This document shows, one piece after another, positions 8,649 through 17,559 of a stretch of DNA of 64,000 bases. How positions within the stretch are numbered: position 1 is the first letter of the stretch; every line of letters starts with the position of its first letter. This DNA is from Aquabacter sediminis (lineage in GTDB: Bacteria; Pseudomonadota; Alphaproteobacteria; Rhizobiales; Xanthobacteraceae). The position numbers and the translations under genes are program-made. The notes beneath the pieces were generated by a model, which was not told the origin of the DNA, did no database searches, and saw only the letters and a program-made list of their open reading frames with translations. The stretch covers positions 124,001 to 188,000 of the forward strand of contig NZ_JARBFX010000002.1 of NCBI RefSeq assembly GCF_028863665.1, given 5' to 3'.

Positions 8649-9950
8649 ATGATTACGGATGACCAGGGACCAGAACTGGCCACGCGCACATCGCTGCGGG
8701 GCTGGCTGATCTGGGGCACGGCGGCACTTTTCTATCTCTACGAATTCTTCGTGCGCGTGGCGCCCTCCACCATGGAGCCGGAGCTGCAGGCCCATTTCGG
8801 CCTCACCGCCGCGGCGCTCGGGGCGGCGGCGGGCACCTATTACCTCATCTACTCGCCCATGCAGCTCATGTCGGGCACCATCATCGACCGGTTTGGCCCC
8901 AAGACCGTGCTGCTGGCCTCCGCGCTCATCTGCACGCTGGGCGCCTTCCTGGAAATCCTCGGCAGCGCGCCCTTCCTGCTGGTGGCCGCGCGCTTCTGCC
9001 AGGGCCTCGGCTCGGCCTTCGCCTTCGTGGGCACCATGTATCTGGCGGCGGAATGGTTTCCCCGCTCCATGCTGGCGCTGCTCGCCGGGCTGACCACCTC
9101 GCTCGGCATGGCCGGCGCCATCATCGGCAATGCGGGCATCGCCCACATGGTGCAGAGCATGGGCTGGCAATCCTCGCTGATGGTGGCCGGCTTCGTGGGA
9201 CTTGCCATCGCCGCGCTGATCGGGCTGATCGTGCCCCATCGCTCGCGCCTCGCGCAGGTGACGGCGCACATCAAGAAACCCAGTGTGATCGCCGCGCTCA
9301 AGGTGGTCTATTCCAACCCGCAGAGCTGGTACATCGGCATCGTGGGGGCCGCGCTCTACATGCCGCTGTCCATCCTCGGCGCGCTGTGGGGCGAAAACTA
9401 TGTCTCCTCCATCACCGGTGCCACCAAGGTGGAGGCGGCGGGCGCCATCTCCATGATGTATGTGGGCTGGCTGGTGGGTGGCCCGGTGGTGGGCTATGTG
9501 TCGGACCGGTTGAATGCGCGGCGCGTCTTCCTCCTGGGGGCGAGCGTGGCGACCCTGGCGGTGACGCTGGCCATCGCCCTCCTGCCCGCGGTGTCGCTGC
9601 CGGGCATGTATGTGCTGATGCTGCTGCTGGGCCTTGCCTCCACCTCCGAGGTGGTGTGCTTCGCGGCTGCGGTGGAGCACAATCCCTCCAACGTCACCGG
9701 CACCGCCATCGCCTCCACCAACATGATCATCATGCTGCTGGGTGGCGTGGGCGAATGGGGCTTCGGGGCCCTGCTGGATCTGTTCAATGATCCCGATGCC
9801 GCGGCAGGCGACTATTCCATGACCGCCTATCGTCTCGCCATCGGCTTGCTGCCGGTCTTCTGCGCGGTGGGCTTGATGGCCGGGCTGCTGCTGAAGGATG
9901 CGGAGGAGGACGCCGCGGAGGAAGCCGCGGTCGAGGGGATCGCGGCCTGA
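8649..9950 (+). CDS. MFS transporter
   Basis: About 433 residues with 12 predicted membrane helices. It has the MFS loop 2-3 signature (SGTIIDRFGPK) and a related loop in the second half (GYVSDRLNARR). The ATG at 8649 follows a G-rich Shine-Dalgarno-like run; in-frame ATGs at 8616 and 8631 are alternatives. Substrate unknown. It is a single gene, with a 247-base stretch of no clear coding content upstream. It is followed by a hairpin and by convergent genes of the N-demethylase cluster, so transport of a methylated amine or organic acid is possible but unsupported. Confidence 0.82.
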   Translation: MITDDQGPELATRTSLRGWLIWGTAALFYLYEFFVRVAPSTMEPELQAHFGLTAAALGAAAGTYYLIYSPMQLMSGTIIDRFGPKTVLLASALICTLGAFLEILGSAPFLLVAARFCQGLGSAFAFVGTMYLAAEWFPRSMLALLAGLTTSLGMAGAIIGNAGIAHMVQSMGWQSSLMVAGFVGLAIAALIGLIVPHRSRLAQVTAHIKKPSVIAALKVVYSNPQSWYIGIVGAALYMPLSILGALWGENYVSSITGATKVEAAGAISMMYVGWLVGGPVVGYVSDRLNARRVFLLGASVATLAVTLAIALLPAVSLPGMYVLMLLLGLASTSEVVCFAAAVEHNPSNVTGTAIASTNMIIMLLGGVGEWGFGALLDLFNDPDAAAGDYSMTAYRLAIGLLPVFCAVGLMAGLLLKDAEEDAAEEAAVEGIAA

Positions 9951-9976
9951 GCGGAAGCGGCGAACGCGCCTCCTGT

Positions 9977-10002
9977 CCCGGCCGACGGCAATGCCGGCCG
10001 GG
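9977..10002. terminator. hairpin between convergent genes
   Basis: The arms CCCGGC and GCCGGG enclose an inner CGGC-AAT-GCCG stem, with one 3-base bulge. It lies between the stops of the MFS gene and the convergent N-demethylase gene. No long T run follows, so termination is plausible in either direction but not certain. Confidence 0.45.
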
Positions 10003-10016
10003 CTTCCGCTTGATGT

Positions 10017-11072
10017 TCAGAGCGCGGCAAGGTCGCTCTGGATGCCCTTGGAAAGAGGCGCACCGTCGTCGAAGGGGGCGAGAGTGTCGATCACCATCTG
10101 CCGGTAGCGCGGCAGGCCCTTATATTCCTGGATGGCGGGGTGGAGGTCGCGCAGCACCCGGTGCAGGCGCTTGCGCCATTTGGGCACGCGGGAGAGCTCC
10201 GCGACGCTCGCCAGATAGCAGCGGATGCCGAACAGGATGGCGTTGGAGCGCGGCAGGCGGAACAGGGTCTGCAATTCCACCCGCAGATGCACCTTCTCGG
10301 CCACGTTTTCCGGCGTGATGGTGGTGCGGTCCGGCCCCCAGACGGGATAGTTTTCCGGCGAGGTGTCGAGGCGCGGATTGATGGTCATGGTCCAGTTGAG
10401 CCGCCGCACCGGCTGGCCATATTGCAGGCGCAGCAGATATTTCAGCGCCCGGTCGAACACCCCCTTCTCATGGGCGAGCGGCACCGGCCCGTGCCATTCG
10501 TGGAAGCTCATGCCGATGTCGAATTCCAGCGACCAGTCGGCCTGTGTGGTGACCATGCCGCCATCCACATAGAGATTGTCCTCCCGCTGGTCCTGGAGCG
10601 TGAAGTCGCCCTGGGCCTGGCGGGTGATGTATTCGAAGGGCGGGCACGGCAGGGTGTCGGCCTTGCCGAAGGTGAAGGTCTGCTGGATCGAGAGCGGCTT
10701 GTTCACCCAGGTCCAGAGGTCGCCATCCTTCGAGAGGGAGAAGAGGTCGGGGTAATCCGCCGCCAGGCTCTCCATGATCAGTTCCAGCGTATCCCATTGG
10801 GCGAGCTCCATATGGGGCAGCACCTGGCAGCGCTTGGGATCCTCGGCGAGCACCAGCGCCCGCTCCCGGCACTCGGCCACATAATGCTCGTCCACATCGA
10901 ACGCCGCCTGGAAAGCGGCGGTGGGGCCGCCGCGCACATGGGGCTCGATGTTCACCGAATACATGTATTCGTCTTCGGGGAAGGGAAAGGGAAAGCGCAG
11001 GATGCCGGCGTCGGAGTTCCGATAGGTGAAATCCTTGCGGAAGGTCTCATCCGGCTTGAATTGCAGGGTCAT
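10017..11072 (-). CDS. heme-dependent oxidative N-demethylase, alpha subunit (DUF3445/HODM family)
   Basis: A 351-residue protein of the HODM alpha/DUF3445 family. Recognised features are the FPFPEDEYMYSVNIEPH opening, the central VNKPLSIQQTF segment, and the WTMTINPRLDTSPENYP region. In characterised systems this heme-PAS enzyme removes a methyl group from a secondary amine such as dimethylamine, with O2 and electrons from a partner reductase, releasing formaldehyde. ATG 11072 starts the family-conserved N-terminus; the frame runs on upstream over the reductase gene but that part is not protein-like. It is last in the order permease, gamma, beta, alpha. The substrate here is inferred from the family, not read from sequence. 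Confidence 0.82.
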   Translation of the reverse strand: MTLQFKPDETFRKDFTYRNSDAGILRFPFPFPEDEYMYSVNIEPHVRGGPTAAFQAAFDVDEHYVAECRERALVLAEDPKRCQVLPHMELAQWDTLELIMESLAADYPDLFSLSKDGDLWTWVNKPLSIQQTFTFGKADTLPCPPFEYITRQAQGDFTLQDQREDNLYVDGGMVTTQADWSLEFDIGMSFHEWHGPVPLAHEKGVFDRALKYLLRLQYGQPVRRLNWTMTINPRLDTSPENYPVWGPDRTTITPENVAEKVHLRVELQTLFRLPRSNAILFGIRCYLASVAELSRVPKWRKRLHRVLRDLHPAIQEYKGLPRYRQMVIDTLAPFDDGAPLSKGIQSDLAAL

Positions 11073-11127
11073 GGCTTGTCCTCGGCAATGGCTGTCCAAC
11101 GCCCGGGCGCGGGCGGCGGGAAAAGGA

Positions 11128-12084
11128 TCACAAATCGAGCACGAGCCGGGCGCCGCGGGCACGGGAGACGCACAGCATGATGGCGCCCTGGGACGCCTTC
11201 TCCTCGGCGGAGAGGAAGTCGTCGCGATGCTCCACCTCGCCTTCCAGCACCGCGACCTTGCATTCGCCGCAGGCCCCGCCCCGGCACAGGCAGGGCGCAT
11301 CGATGCCGGCGGCTTCCACCGCCTCCAGGAGCGACTGGGTCTCGCCCACCTCCACCTCGATGCCGGAGCGCGCCAGCAGCGCCTTGAAGGGCAGGCCGCC
11401 GGAGGTCTCGCCGAAGCTCTCCTTGTGGATCTTGCCAGGAGGCCAGCCGAGCGCCGCCGCCGTGCTCGCCACCGCCTCCATCAGCGAACGGGGGCCGCAC
11501 GTATAGACATGGGTGCCGAGCGGCTGGCGGGCGAGGATGCCGGCGAGGTCAAAGCGCGCCCGCCCGGTGCCGTGCACCAGGATTTCCCCTGCCTCGCCAT
11601 AGGGCGCGAGCAGGGCCTCGAACACGCCGGCCTCCTCCGGGGCGCACAATTGGTGCATCTCGAACTTGAGGCCCCGCTCCTTCAGAAGGTGGAGGTGGGA
11701 CAAGAGCGGCGTGATGCCGATGCCGCCGCCGATCAAGAGGTGCTTGCGCGCCTTGGCCTGGAGCGGGAACAGGTTCACCGGATAGCCGATGTCGATCACA
11801 TCCCCTTCCCGCGCCTGCTGGTGCAGGAAGGCCGAGCCGCCGCGCGACTGGGCGACGCGGCGCACGATGATCTCGTAGCGGTCCCGCGCCTCAGCGGGCG
11901 AGACCAGGGAATAGGCGTTCTTCATAACCCGCCCGCCATCGCGCAGGGTGAGCAGGATGTGGGCGCCTGGCGCCGGGGTGGGCAACTCGCCGCCATGGGC
12001 CGCCTCCAGCGCGAAGCGCTTCAGGCTCGCGCCCAAGGGCTCGATCTCGCGGATGCGGACGGACAAAGTGGGCGCGGCGGTCAT
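11128..12084 (-). CDS. N-demethylase reductase subunit (ferredoxin reductase-like, FAD/NAD/2Fe-2S)
   Basis: A 318-residue phthalate-dioxygenase-reductase-type protein. The flavin domain comes first, with KNAYSLVS for flavin binding, then an NAD domain with LLIGGGIGITPLLSHL. A C-terminal plant-type ferredoxin has C267-x4-C272-x2-C275 and a last Cys near 305. It passes electrons from NAD(P)H through flavin and the 2Fe-2S cluster to the heme subunit next to it. The ATG overlaps the stop of the small subunit gene (4 bases), so expression is coupled. It resembles VanB-type reductases; the neighbouring HODM-type subunits assign it to N-demethylation. Confidence 0.85.
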   Translation of the reverse strand: MTAAPTLSVRIREIEPLGASLKRFALEAAHGGELPTPAPGAHILLTLRDGGRVMKNAYSLVSPAEARDRYEIIVRRVAQSRGGSAFLHQQAREGDVIDIGYPVNLFPLQAKARKHLLIGGGIGITPLLSHLHLLKERGLKFEMHQLCAPEEAGVFEALLAPYGEAGEILVHGTGRARFDLAGILARQPLGTHVYTCGPRSLMEAVASTAAALGWPPGKIHKESFGETSGGLPFKALLARSGIEVEVGETQSLLEAVEAAGIDAPCLCRGGACGECKVAVLEGEVEHRDDFLSAEEKASQGAIMLCVSRARGARLVLDL

Positions 12085-12668
12085 GCGTAGAGCTCCTCGG
12101 CGGCCGGCACGTCGCCGGGGGCTTCGGCATCCACCTGGACGCCCATGAAGGCGGACAGGCGGCGGGAAAAGTGGTCGCGGACGAACAGGCTGGCCCCGCA
12201 GCCCGAGCAGGTGACGATGGAGGTGGTCACCTTCTCCGTCACTGCCCGGCAATGGACGCAAAAGATCCGCCGCGCCTTGGTGCCGGAATGGGTGAAGCGC
12301 ATTTCCTGTCGGCTGAGGCCGGCTTTCTCGCCCACGCCATAGACGTCCCACAGGAAGTCCTCGGGGCCCACCGCATAAAGGCGCAGCCCCATGGTCTCGC
12401 GGGCGAGCCGTTCTTCCAAAGCGGAGAAAAGATGGGCCGGGGAGCGGAAGGCCCGCACCGTGCCCGCCGCTTCCTCCGTGATGGCGGAGGGCGGAAGGGC
12501 GGACTTGCGGACCACCGTCCAAACCTCGAAGGCGGAGGGCGCAAAGCCCTCCGCCACCGCGTCCGAGGGGACGTCCTCGCTTGGCACCACCAGAAGGTGG
12601 TGCCGGCCCGCCGGATCGATCTCCAACGGCTGGTAGCGGGGACGGCTCTTGATGCCTTGGTCGGTCAT
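12081..12668 (-). CDS. dimethylamine monooxygenase small subunit (DmmA-like), zinc ribbon
   Basis: A 195-residue protein with a C-terminal zinc-ribbon pattern, C137-x2-C140 and C154-x2-C157, and an N-terminal alpha/beta region. It resembles the small accessory subunit found with the heme N-demethylase and its reductase in dimethylamine monooxygenase operons. Its role is probably assembly or electron transfer. A GGAGG Shine-Dalgarno lies just before the ATG at 12668, and its stop overlaps the reductase start. The order gamma-beta-alpha with a permease upstream forms one transcription unit. Confidence 0.75.
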   Translation of the reverse strand: MTDQGIKSRPRYQPLEIDPAGRHHLLVVPSEDVPSDAVAEGFAPSAFEVWTVVRKSALPPSAITEEAAGTVRAFRSPAHLFSALEERLARETMGLRLYAVGPEDFLWDVYGVGEKAGLSRQEMRFTHSGTKARRIFCVHCRAVTEKVTTSIVTCSGCGASLFVRDHFSRRLSAFMGVQVDAEAPGDVPAAEELYA

Positions 12669-12679
12669 CGATCCTCCGT

Positions 12680-14362
12680 TCAGTAGACGGCCACGAGGCG
12701 GGCCACGATCACCACCGCGGCGCCGGCGGCGAGCGCGAGATAGGGGAGCATTCCGGCCCGCGTTGCCGCCCCGGCCTCTTGGCGCAGGTGCATGTCCTCC
12801 ATCATGGCCGCCGGGAAGCGGCCCTTGTCGGTGACATAGTGGCGGAAGCAGAAGACCGGGATGATGAGCGCCGAGCAGATGACCCCGGTCACCAGCGTGC
12901 CCGCGCCCCAGATGTCCGCGCCCATACCGAGCAGGACCAGGTTGACGAAGGACAGCGCCGTGCCGCCCGCCAGCAGCCAGGTGGGGGCCTTGAAGGGGCG
13001 CTCCCAGGTGGGGCGGTCGATACGGTGGATCCAGGCGGCGTTGAGGTTCAGGAAGTTGAAGAGGATGTAGCAGACGTTGGAGATGGCCAGCACGAACACG
13101 TAGTCGGACATGAGGAGCAGGATCAGGTTGAAGCACAGATCCGTCCACATGGCCTTGGTGGGCGCGCCATTCTCGTTCACATGGCTGAGATACTTGGGCA
13201 GCCAGCCATCCACCGAGGCCTGGTAGAGCGTGCGCGAGGAGCCCGCCATCGAGGTGACGATGGCCAGCATCAGCGCCAGGATCAGCATCACCACGATGAT
13301 GTTGTGCACCACCGGCCCGCCCTTGATCATATCCGCCATGGCGCTTGCAACACCCATGCCGGAATAGATGTCGGCGTTCAGGATGCCGGAATAGACCGCC
13401 GGGGTCACGACGGTGCCGGAGGCGTCCGTCACCGCTGGCGTCACCAGCTGGCCAAGGCCCAGCACGCCCTGGAAGGACAGGGGCACAATGGTGAAGACGA
13501 AGATGCACAGGAGGCCGGAATAGAGGATGGCCTTGAAGGTGTCGCGGCTGGGGTCGCGGAACTCGCGGGTGTAGCAGACCGCCGTCTCAAACCCATAGGT
13601 GGACCAGGCGGCGATGAAGAGGCCGCCAGCCATGAGCGTGATGCCCGCCATGTCCCACGAGCCGGCGATCACCTTGCCCGTCTCATCCTTGGCGAGCGGG
13701 GCGAAGGGGCCGAGGTTCGAGGCGAGCACGTCGCCGGTGATCAGCGGCACGAGGCCGATCAGGATCAAGGGCAGCAGGGCGACCACGCCCAGGATCACCT
13801 GCACCTTGGCGGTCTGGCCGATGCCGCGATGCTGGATGGCGAAAGCCACCAGCAGCAAAACCGCGCCCAGGATGAAGGTGGCGTTGATGCGCAGCGCCAG
13901 ACCCGCTTTCAGCCAGGTGAGGTCCACCAGGGTCAGCGACCAGGTGTTCACCACCGAGTCCGCCGGGAACAGGATGGACAGCACATAGCCCGCCGCGAGC
14001 CCCGAGCCGATGGACAGGACCGGCGACCAGGCCAGCCAGTTGCACCAGACCGAGAAGGGCGCCAGCAGCTTGGAATAGCGCACCCAGGCAATGGCGCCAT
14101 AGACCGAGGCGCCGCCCGACTTGTGCGGGAACAGGCCGGCAATCTCGGCATAGGAGAAGGCCTGGATGAAGCCGAAGATGATGGACAGGATCCAGACGAA
14201 CCAAGCCGGCGCCCCCACCGTGGCGCCGATGGCGCCAATGGAGAACAGCACCAAGGCCGGGACGCCGCTGGCGATCCAGAAGGCCCCGGTCCAACTGATC
14301 TTGCGCTGCAATCCGCCCTCGACCGGGACGGACGCGATGTCCGTAGTGGTGGTGATTGTCAT
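12680..14362 (-). CDS. APC family amino acid/amine permease
   Basis: A 560-residue, roughly 12-helix transporter of the APC superfamily. The first helix has the IGAIGATVG glycine-rich unwound segment, and AEIAGLFPHKSGGASVY is the conserved helix 2-3 region. A GAGGGGA Shine-Dalgarno precedes the ATG. It lies 11 bases upstream of the small N-demethylase subunit, so it probably imports the N-methylated substrate (a methylated amine or amino acid) for that enzyme. This role is inferred from position. Confidence 0.85.
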   Translation of the reverse strand: MTITTTTDIASVPVEGGLQRKISWTGAFWIASGVPALVLFSIGAIGATVGAPAWFVWILSIIFGFIQAFSYAEIAGLFPHKSGGASVYGAIAWVRYSKLLAPFSVWCNWLAWSPVLSIGSGLAAGYVLSILFPADSVVNTWSLTLVDLTWLKAGLALRINATFILGAVLLLVAFAIQHRGIGQTAKVQVILGVVALLPLILIGLVPLITGDVLASNLGPFAPLAKDETGKVIAGSWDMAGITLMAGGLFIAAWSTYGFETAVCYTREFRDPSRDTFKAILYSGLLCIFVFTIVPLSFQGVLGLGQLVTPAVTDASGTVVTPAVYSGILNADIYSGMGVASAMADMIKGGPVVHNIIVVMLILALMLAIVTSMAGSSRTLYQASVDGWLPKYLSHVNENGAPTKAMWTDLCFNLILLLMSDYVFVLAISNVCYILFNFLNLNAAWIHRIDRPTWERPFKAPTWLLAGGTALSFVNLVLLGMGADIWGAGTLVTGVICSALIIPVFCFRHYVTDKGRFPAAMMEDMHLRQEAGAATRAGMLPYLALAAGAAVVIVARLVAVY

Positions 14363-14630
14363 GGTTGTTCCCCTCTTTATGGGAAGGGACTTTCCTACCG
14401 AGAAAATTTGTTGTCAACGAAGATATAAATGTTCCGATAGGTCATGTCGGCATGAATTTTTAGGCAGGACTGCCTCTTTTTCAGTCTCCCTGCAACGCTG
14501 CGGCCAAACATATTGTATTCAGAGAAATTTTTACTTAAGACAACAAAACAAAGTCGACCACGCACCGCTCCCTGCGATGCGTGGCAGTTCGATTTCTTTC
14601 CCTAACGCCAACGCACGCGATCCAAGACCT
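14363..14630. promoter_or_regulatory. A+T-rich intergenic stretch upstream of the permease operon
   Basis: 268 bases between the DUF1989-GcvT stop and the permease start, clearly richer in A+T than the flanking genes. It contains GTTGTCAAC near 14412, whose TTGTCA core also occurs in the inverted repeat upstream of the divergent GcvT gene. A promoter for the permease/N-demethylase genes is expected here. No clear -35/-10 pair was found, and no coding signal was seen. Confidence 0.4.
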
Positions 14631-16934
14631 TCAGGCGCGCACCCTCGTCTTCTGCGGGTCGAAATGGGGGAAAGGCACGATGGCGGCGCCGATGCGCTTC
14701 TGGTGACCGTCCAGCTTGCCGATCTCGACCTCGCCCCCGCCGAGGGACACATCCACCCGGGCGAGCGCGATGTTCTGCTTCAGGATGGGAGACTTGGTGG
14801 CGGAGGTGACGACGCCCACCTGGGCGCGGCCCACATAAAGCGGGTCGCCATGGCCCACGTCTTCGTTGGACGAGACGACGAGGCCCACCATCTTGCGCGC
14901 CGGATTGGCCTTGCGGCGGGCGAGCGCCTCGCGGCCGACGAAATCCTCGTCCTTGTTGGCCACCGCAAAGCCGATGCCGGCCTCGAAGGGGTCGGTCTGG
15001 TCGCAGAAATCATAGCCCGCGAAGACAAGCCCCGCCTCGATGCGCAGCATGTCGAGGGCGGTGAGGCCCAGCGGGGTCAGGCCCTTGGGGGAACCTGCCG
15101 CCCACACCGCGTCCCACAGGGCGACGCCGTCCTTGGGATGGCACCAGATCTCATAGCCCAATTCCCCCGTATAGCCGGTGCGCGAGACCACCAGCGCCGG
15201 CCCCTGCGGCCCGCCGAGGCGGCCCACCGCGAAGCGGAACCATTTCAGTTCGGGGATGGAGGGCTGGACCGCCGAGGTCCAGATCACATCGGCCAGGATC
15301 TCGCGGCTGAGCGGACCCTGCACGGCGATGTTGTGGAGCTGGTCGGTGGAGGATTTCACCCACACCTTCAGGCCCCATTCCGCCGCCTTGGTGCGCAGCC
15401 AGACGCCGGTGAATTCCTCCCCGCACACCACCCGGAAATTGGCCGGGCCGAGGCGGAAGACGGTGGCATCGTCGATCATGCCACCATGGTCGTAGCAGAG
15501 CGCCGTATAGACCACCTGCCCCACCGCCAGCTTGCGGATGTCGCGGGTCACAGTGCGCTGGAGCAGCACCTCGGCATCCGGGCCGGTCACCTCGAACTTG
15601 CGCAGGGGCGAGAGGTCCATGACCGCCGCCTTCTCCCGGCAGGCCCAGTATTCGGCGATGGGGCCCGCCCCGGTGAAGCAGGTGGGCAGCCAGAAGCCGC
15701 GATATTCCACGAAGTTGCGGGTCAGCGCGGCAAGGCGCGGATGAAAGGCGCTCTCGCGGGTGAGGCGCGGTTCGGCGTCGGGTGTCATGCGGAACGCAAT
15801 TCCCTTGGAGATGGTCTCGGCCCCGTCATAGACCCGCACATGAATGTCGGTGGGGTCCCAGCCATTGGCCGGATCGATGTCATCGGCGCAGGAGGAAGTG
15901 GCGCAGACGAGGTCGGTGAGGGCGCGCAGCAGCACATAATCGCCGGGGCGCGACCAGGGCTCGTCCATGGTCAGCGCGTTCGAGCCCTCGATGCAGGTGT
16001 TGTAGAAGAAGTTGATGGCCGGCCAGCCGCGCCGCTCGCGGATGCCATAGGGCTTGAGCACGGCATTGAAATTGTCCGAGCAATTGGCGTGGCCGGGATA
16101 GCCCATGTCCTCGTAATATTTGGCCGAGCAGGCCAGCGCGAAGGTGTCGTGGCGGCCCACCGTGTCGCGCACCACTTCGACCAATGCCACCTGCCGCTCG
16201 TCGAAATATTTCGAGTGCAGCCCCGGCCCCGGATAGGCGGCGCCCATCAAAGTGCGCGTGGTGGTGGCATCGAGGCCATATTCGGCCCCCTCCTCCAATG
16301 CAGCCGCATCGAAGGCGAGGAAGTCCGAACACTGCCGGCCTTCCACGTCGATGATCTGGATGTAGTCGCCGGCCTTCACCCGGAAGGCGCGGGCCTCAGC
16401 GGCCGGGACACGCAGGTCCAGCGTCACGGCGCCGAGCGGGGGCGGCAGATCGGGCGCGCCGGCGGCGCGGGTGACTTCCACGTCGAGATCGGTGGGCGGG
16501 GCCTGCTCGTCCGGCGCCATGAGGGGGCCGGCGGCGGCGACGAACACCAGAAGGTCCGTGGGCGCCGTGAAGCAGGCGGACTGACCGGGACGATCACCCT
16601 CGGCGAACAGCACGCGGGCGGTGGCGGCCTTCGACAGGCCCGCCGCTTCCGCGCGCCGCGCGGCGGCCCGCCCCGCCTCGCCGGAGGTGGCGAGCGCATC
16701 CGCAAAAGCGAGCCCCTCCGGCAGGCCGGCAAGGCCGAGGCTCGCGGACGCCGGGGCGCCTGCGGCGTCGAAGACGAAGAGGTGGGCGGGCTGAAGGCCT
16801 TCGGGATCGGTGATGGACACTGTGTCACCGGGGCGCAGCTGGACCGCCGCGCAATCCCCCCCGTGCACCCTCAGGCGCTCGGGCAAGCGGGCACGAGCGG
16901 GGCCGGCGGGCATGAATTGAGTGGGCGCGTCCAT
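14631..16934 (-). CDS. DUF1989 + GcvT-type tetrahydrofolate-binding fusion protein
   Basis: A 767-residue fusion. Residues about 165-345 are a DUF1989 (urea amidolyase-associated) domain with GRQCSDFLAFD and a later CSDNFN segment. Residues about 15-150 look like a degenerate copy (RPGDTVSITDPEG against KAGDYIQIIDVEG) that lacks those cysteines. From about 375 to the end runs a GcvT/aminomethyltransferase domain with the family signatures VTGPDA, LCYDHGGMIDDATV and SRTGYTGELGYEIW. GcvT-like proteins move one-carbon units to tetrahydrofolate; beside an N-demethylase it could capture formaldehyde. A GAGGA motif precedes the ATG, and it follows the flavin reductase by 9 bases. What DUF1989 does here is unknown. 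Confidence 0.82.
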   Translation of the reverse strand: MDAPTQFMPAGPARARLPERLRVHGGDCAAVQLRPGDTVSITDPEGLQPAHLFVFDAAGAPASASLGLAGLPEGLAFADALATSGEAGRAAARRAEAAGLSKAATARVLFAEGDRPGQSACFTAPTDLLVFVAAAGPLMAPDEQAPPTDLDVEVTRAAGAPDLPPPLGAVTLDLRVPAAEARAFRVKAGDYIQIIDVEGRQCSDFLAFDAAALEEGAEYGLDATTTRTLMGAAYPGPGLHSKYFDERQVALVEVVRDTVGRHDTFALACSAKYYEDMGYPGHANCSDNFNAVLKPYGIRERRGWPAINFFYNTCIEGSNALTMDEPWSRPGDYVLLRALTDLVCATSSCADDIDPANGWDPTDIHVRVYDGAETISKGIAFRMTPDAEPRLTRESAFHPRLAALTRNFVEYRGFWLPTCFTGAGPIAEYWACREKAAVMDLSPLRKFEVTGPDAEVLLQRTVTRDIRKLAVGQVVYTALCYDHGGMIDDATVFRLGPANFRVVCGEEFTGVWLRTKAAEWGLKVWVKSSTDQLHNIAVQGPLSREILADVIWTSAVQPSIPELKWFRFAVGRLGGPQGPALVVSRTGYTGELGYEIWCHPKDGVALWDAVWAAGSPKGLTPLGLTALDMLRIEAGLVFAGYDFCDQTDPFEAGIGFAVANKDEDFVGREALARRKANPARKMVGLVVSSNEDVGHGDPLYVGRAQVGVVTSATKSPILKQNIALARVDVSLGGGEVEIGKLDGHQKRIGAAIVPFPHFDPQKTRVRA

Positions 16935-16943
16935 GGGCGGTCC

Positions 16944-17468
16944 TCAGGCCGAACGGGCGAGGCTGCGATAGCCGCCGCGATAATAAAGGAGCGGGTCGCC
17001 CTCCCCTTCCACATGCAGATGCACCACGCGGCCCACGAAAATCACATGGTCGCCGCCGTCATATTCCGCATAAGGCAGGCACTCGAAACAGGCGAGCATG
17101 GGGTCGAGCACGGGCGCCCCGCTCACGCCCCGCCGCAAGAGCAGGTCGGCGAACTTGTCGGCACCGGCGCGGGCGAAGCGGTTGGAAATGGCCTCCTGGC
17201 CTTCCATCAGCACATTGATGGCATAGGCCGGCGCGCGCTGGAGGCGGGAGAGGGAATAGAGCGACCGCGCCATGGAGAAGAGCACCAGGGGCGGATCGAG
17301 GGAGACGGAGGAGAAGGAATTGACGGTGACGCCCACCGGGCCGTCTTCGTCATGGGCCAGCACCACGGCGATGCCGGTGGCGAAGCGGCCGAGCGCATTG
17401 CGCAATTCGCGCGGATCGAAGCGGGCGTCGAGATCGAGCGTGGTCATGGGCGCACCCTGTGGCGGCAT
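16944..17468 (-). CDS. flavin reductase (DIM6/NTAB, HpaC type)
   Basis: A 174-residue FMN-binding split-barrel protein. It starts its domain with LRNALGRFATGIAVV and has TVNSFSSVSLDPPLVLFS, the flavin-binding core of NAD(P)H:flavin reductases that feed two-component monooxygenases. An internal ATG at 17447 (MTTLDLDAR) could be the true start. It lies between an acyl-CoA-dehydrogenase-like flavoprotein and the DUF1989-GcvT fusion, in the same orientation. The pairing suggests that it supplies reduced flavin to the acyl-CoA-dehydrogenase-like protein. Confidence 0.85.
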   Translation of the reverse strand: MPPQGAPMTTLDLDARFDPRELRNALGRFATGIAVVLAHDEDGPVGVTVNSFSSVSLDPPLVLFSMARSLYSLSRLQRAPAYAINVLMEGQEAISNRFARAGADKFADLLLRRGVSGAPVLDPMLACFECLPYAEYDGGDHVIFVGRVVHLHVEGEGDPLLYYRGGYRSLARSA

Positions 17469-17559
17469 CCTGTGGCGCTTCCGGCCTTGGAAGCGCCGGC
17501 GCGGACGATGATCGCCCGCGCCGGCCGCGCCCCATGCGGGGCGAGAAAAAAACCGATCC

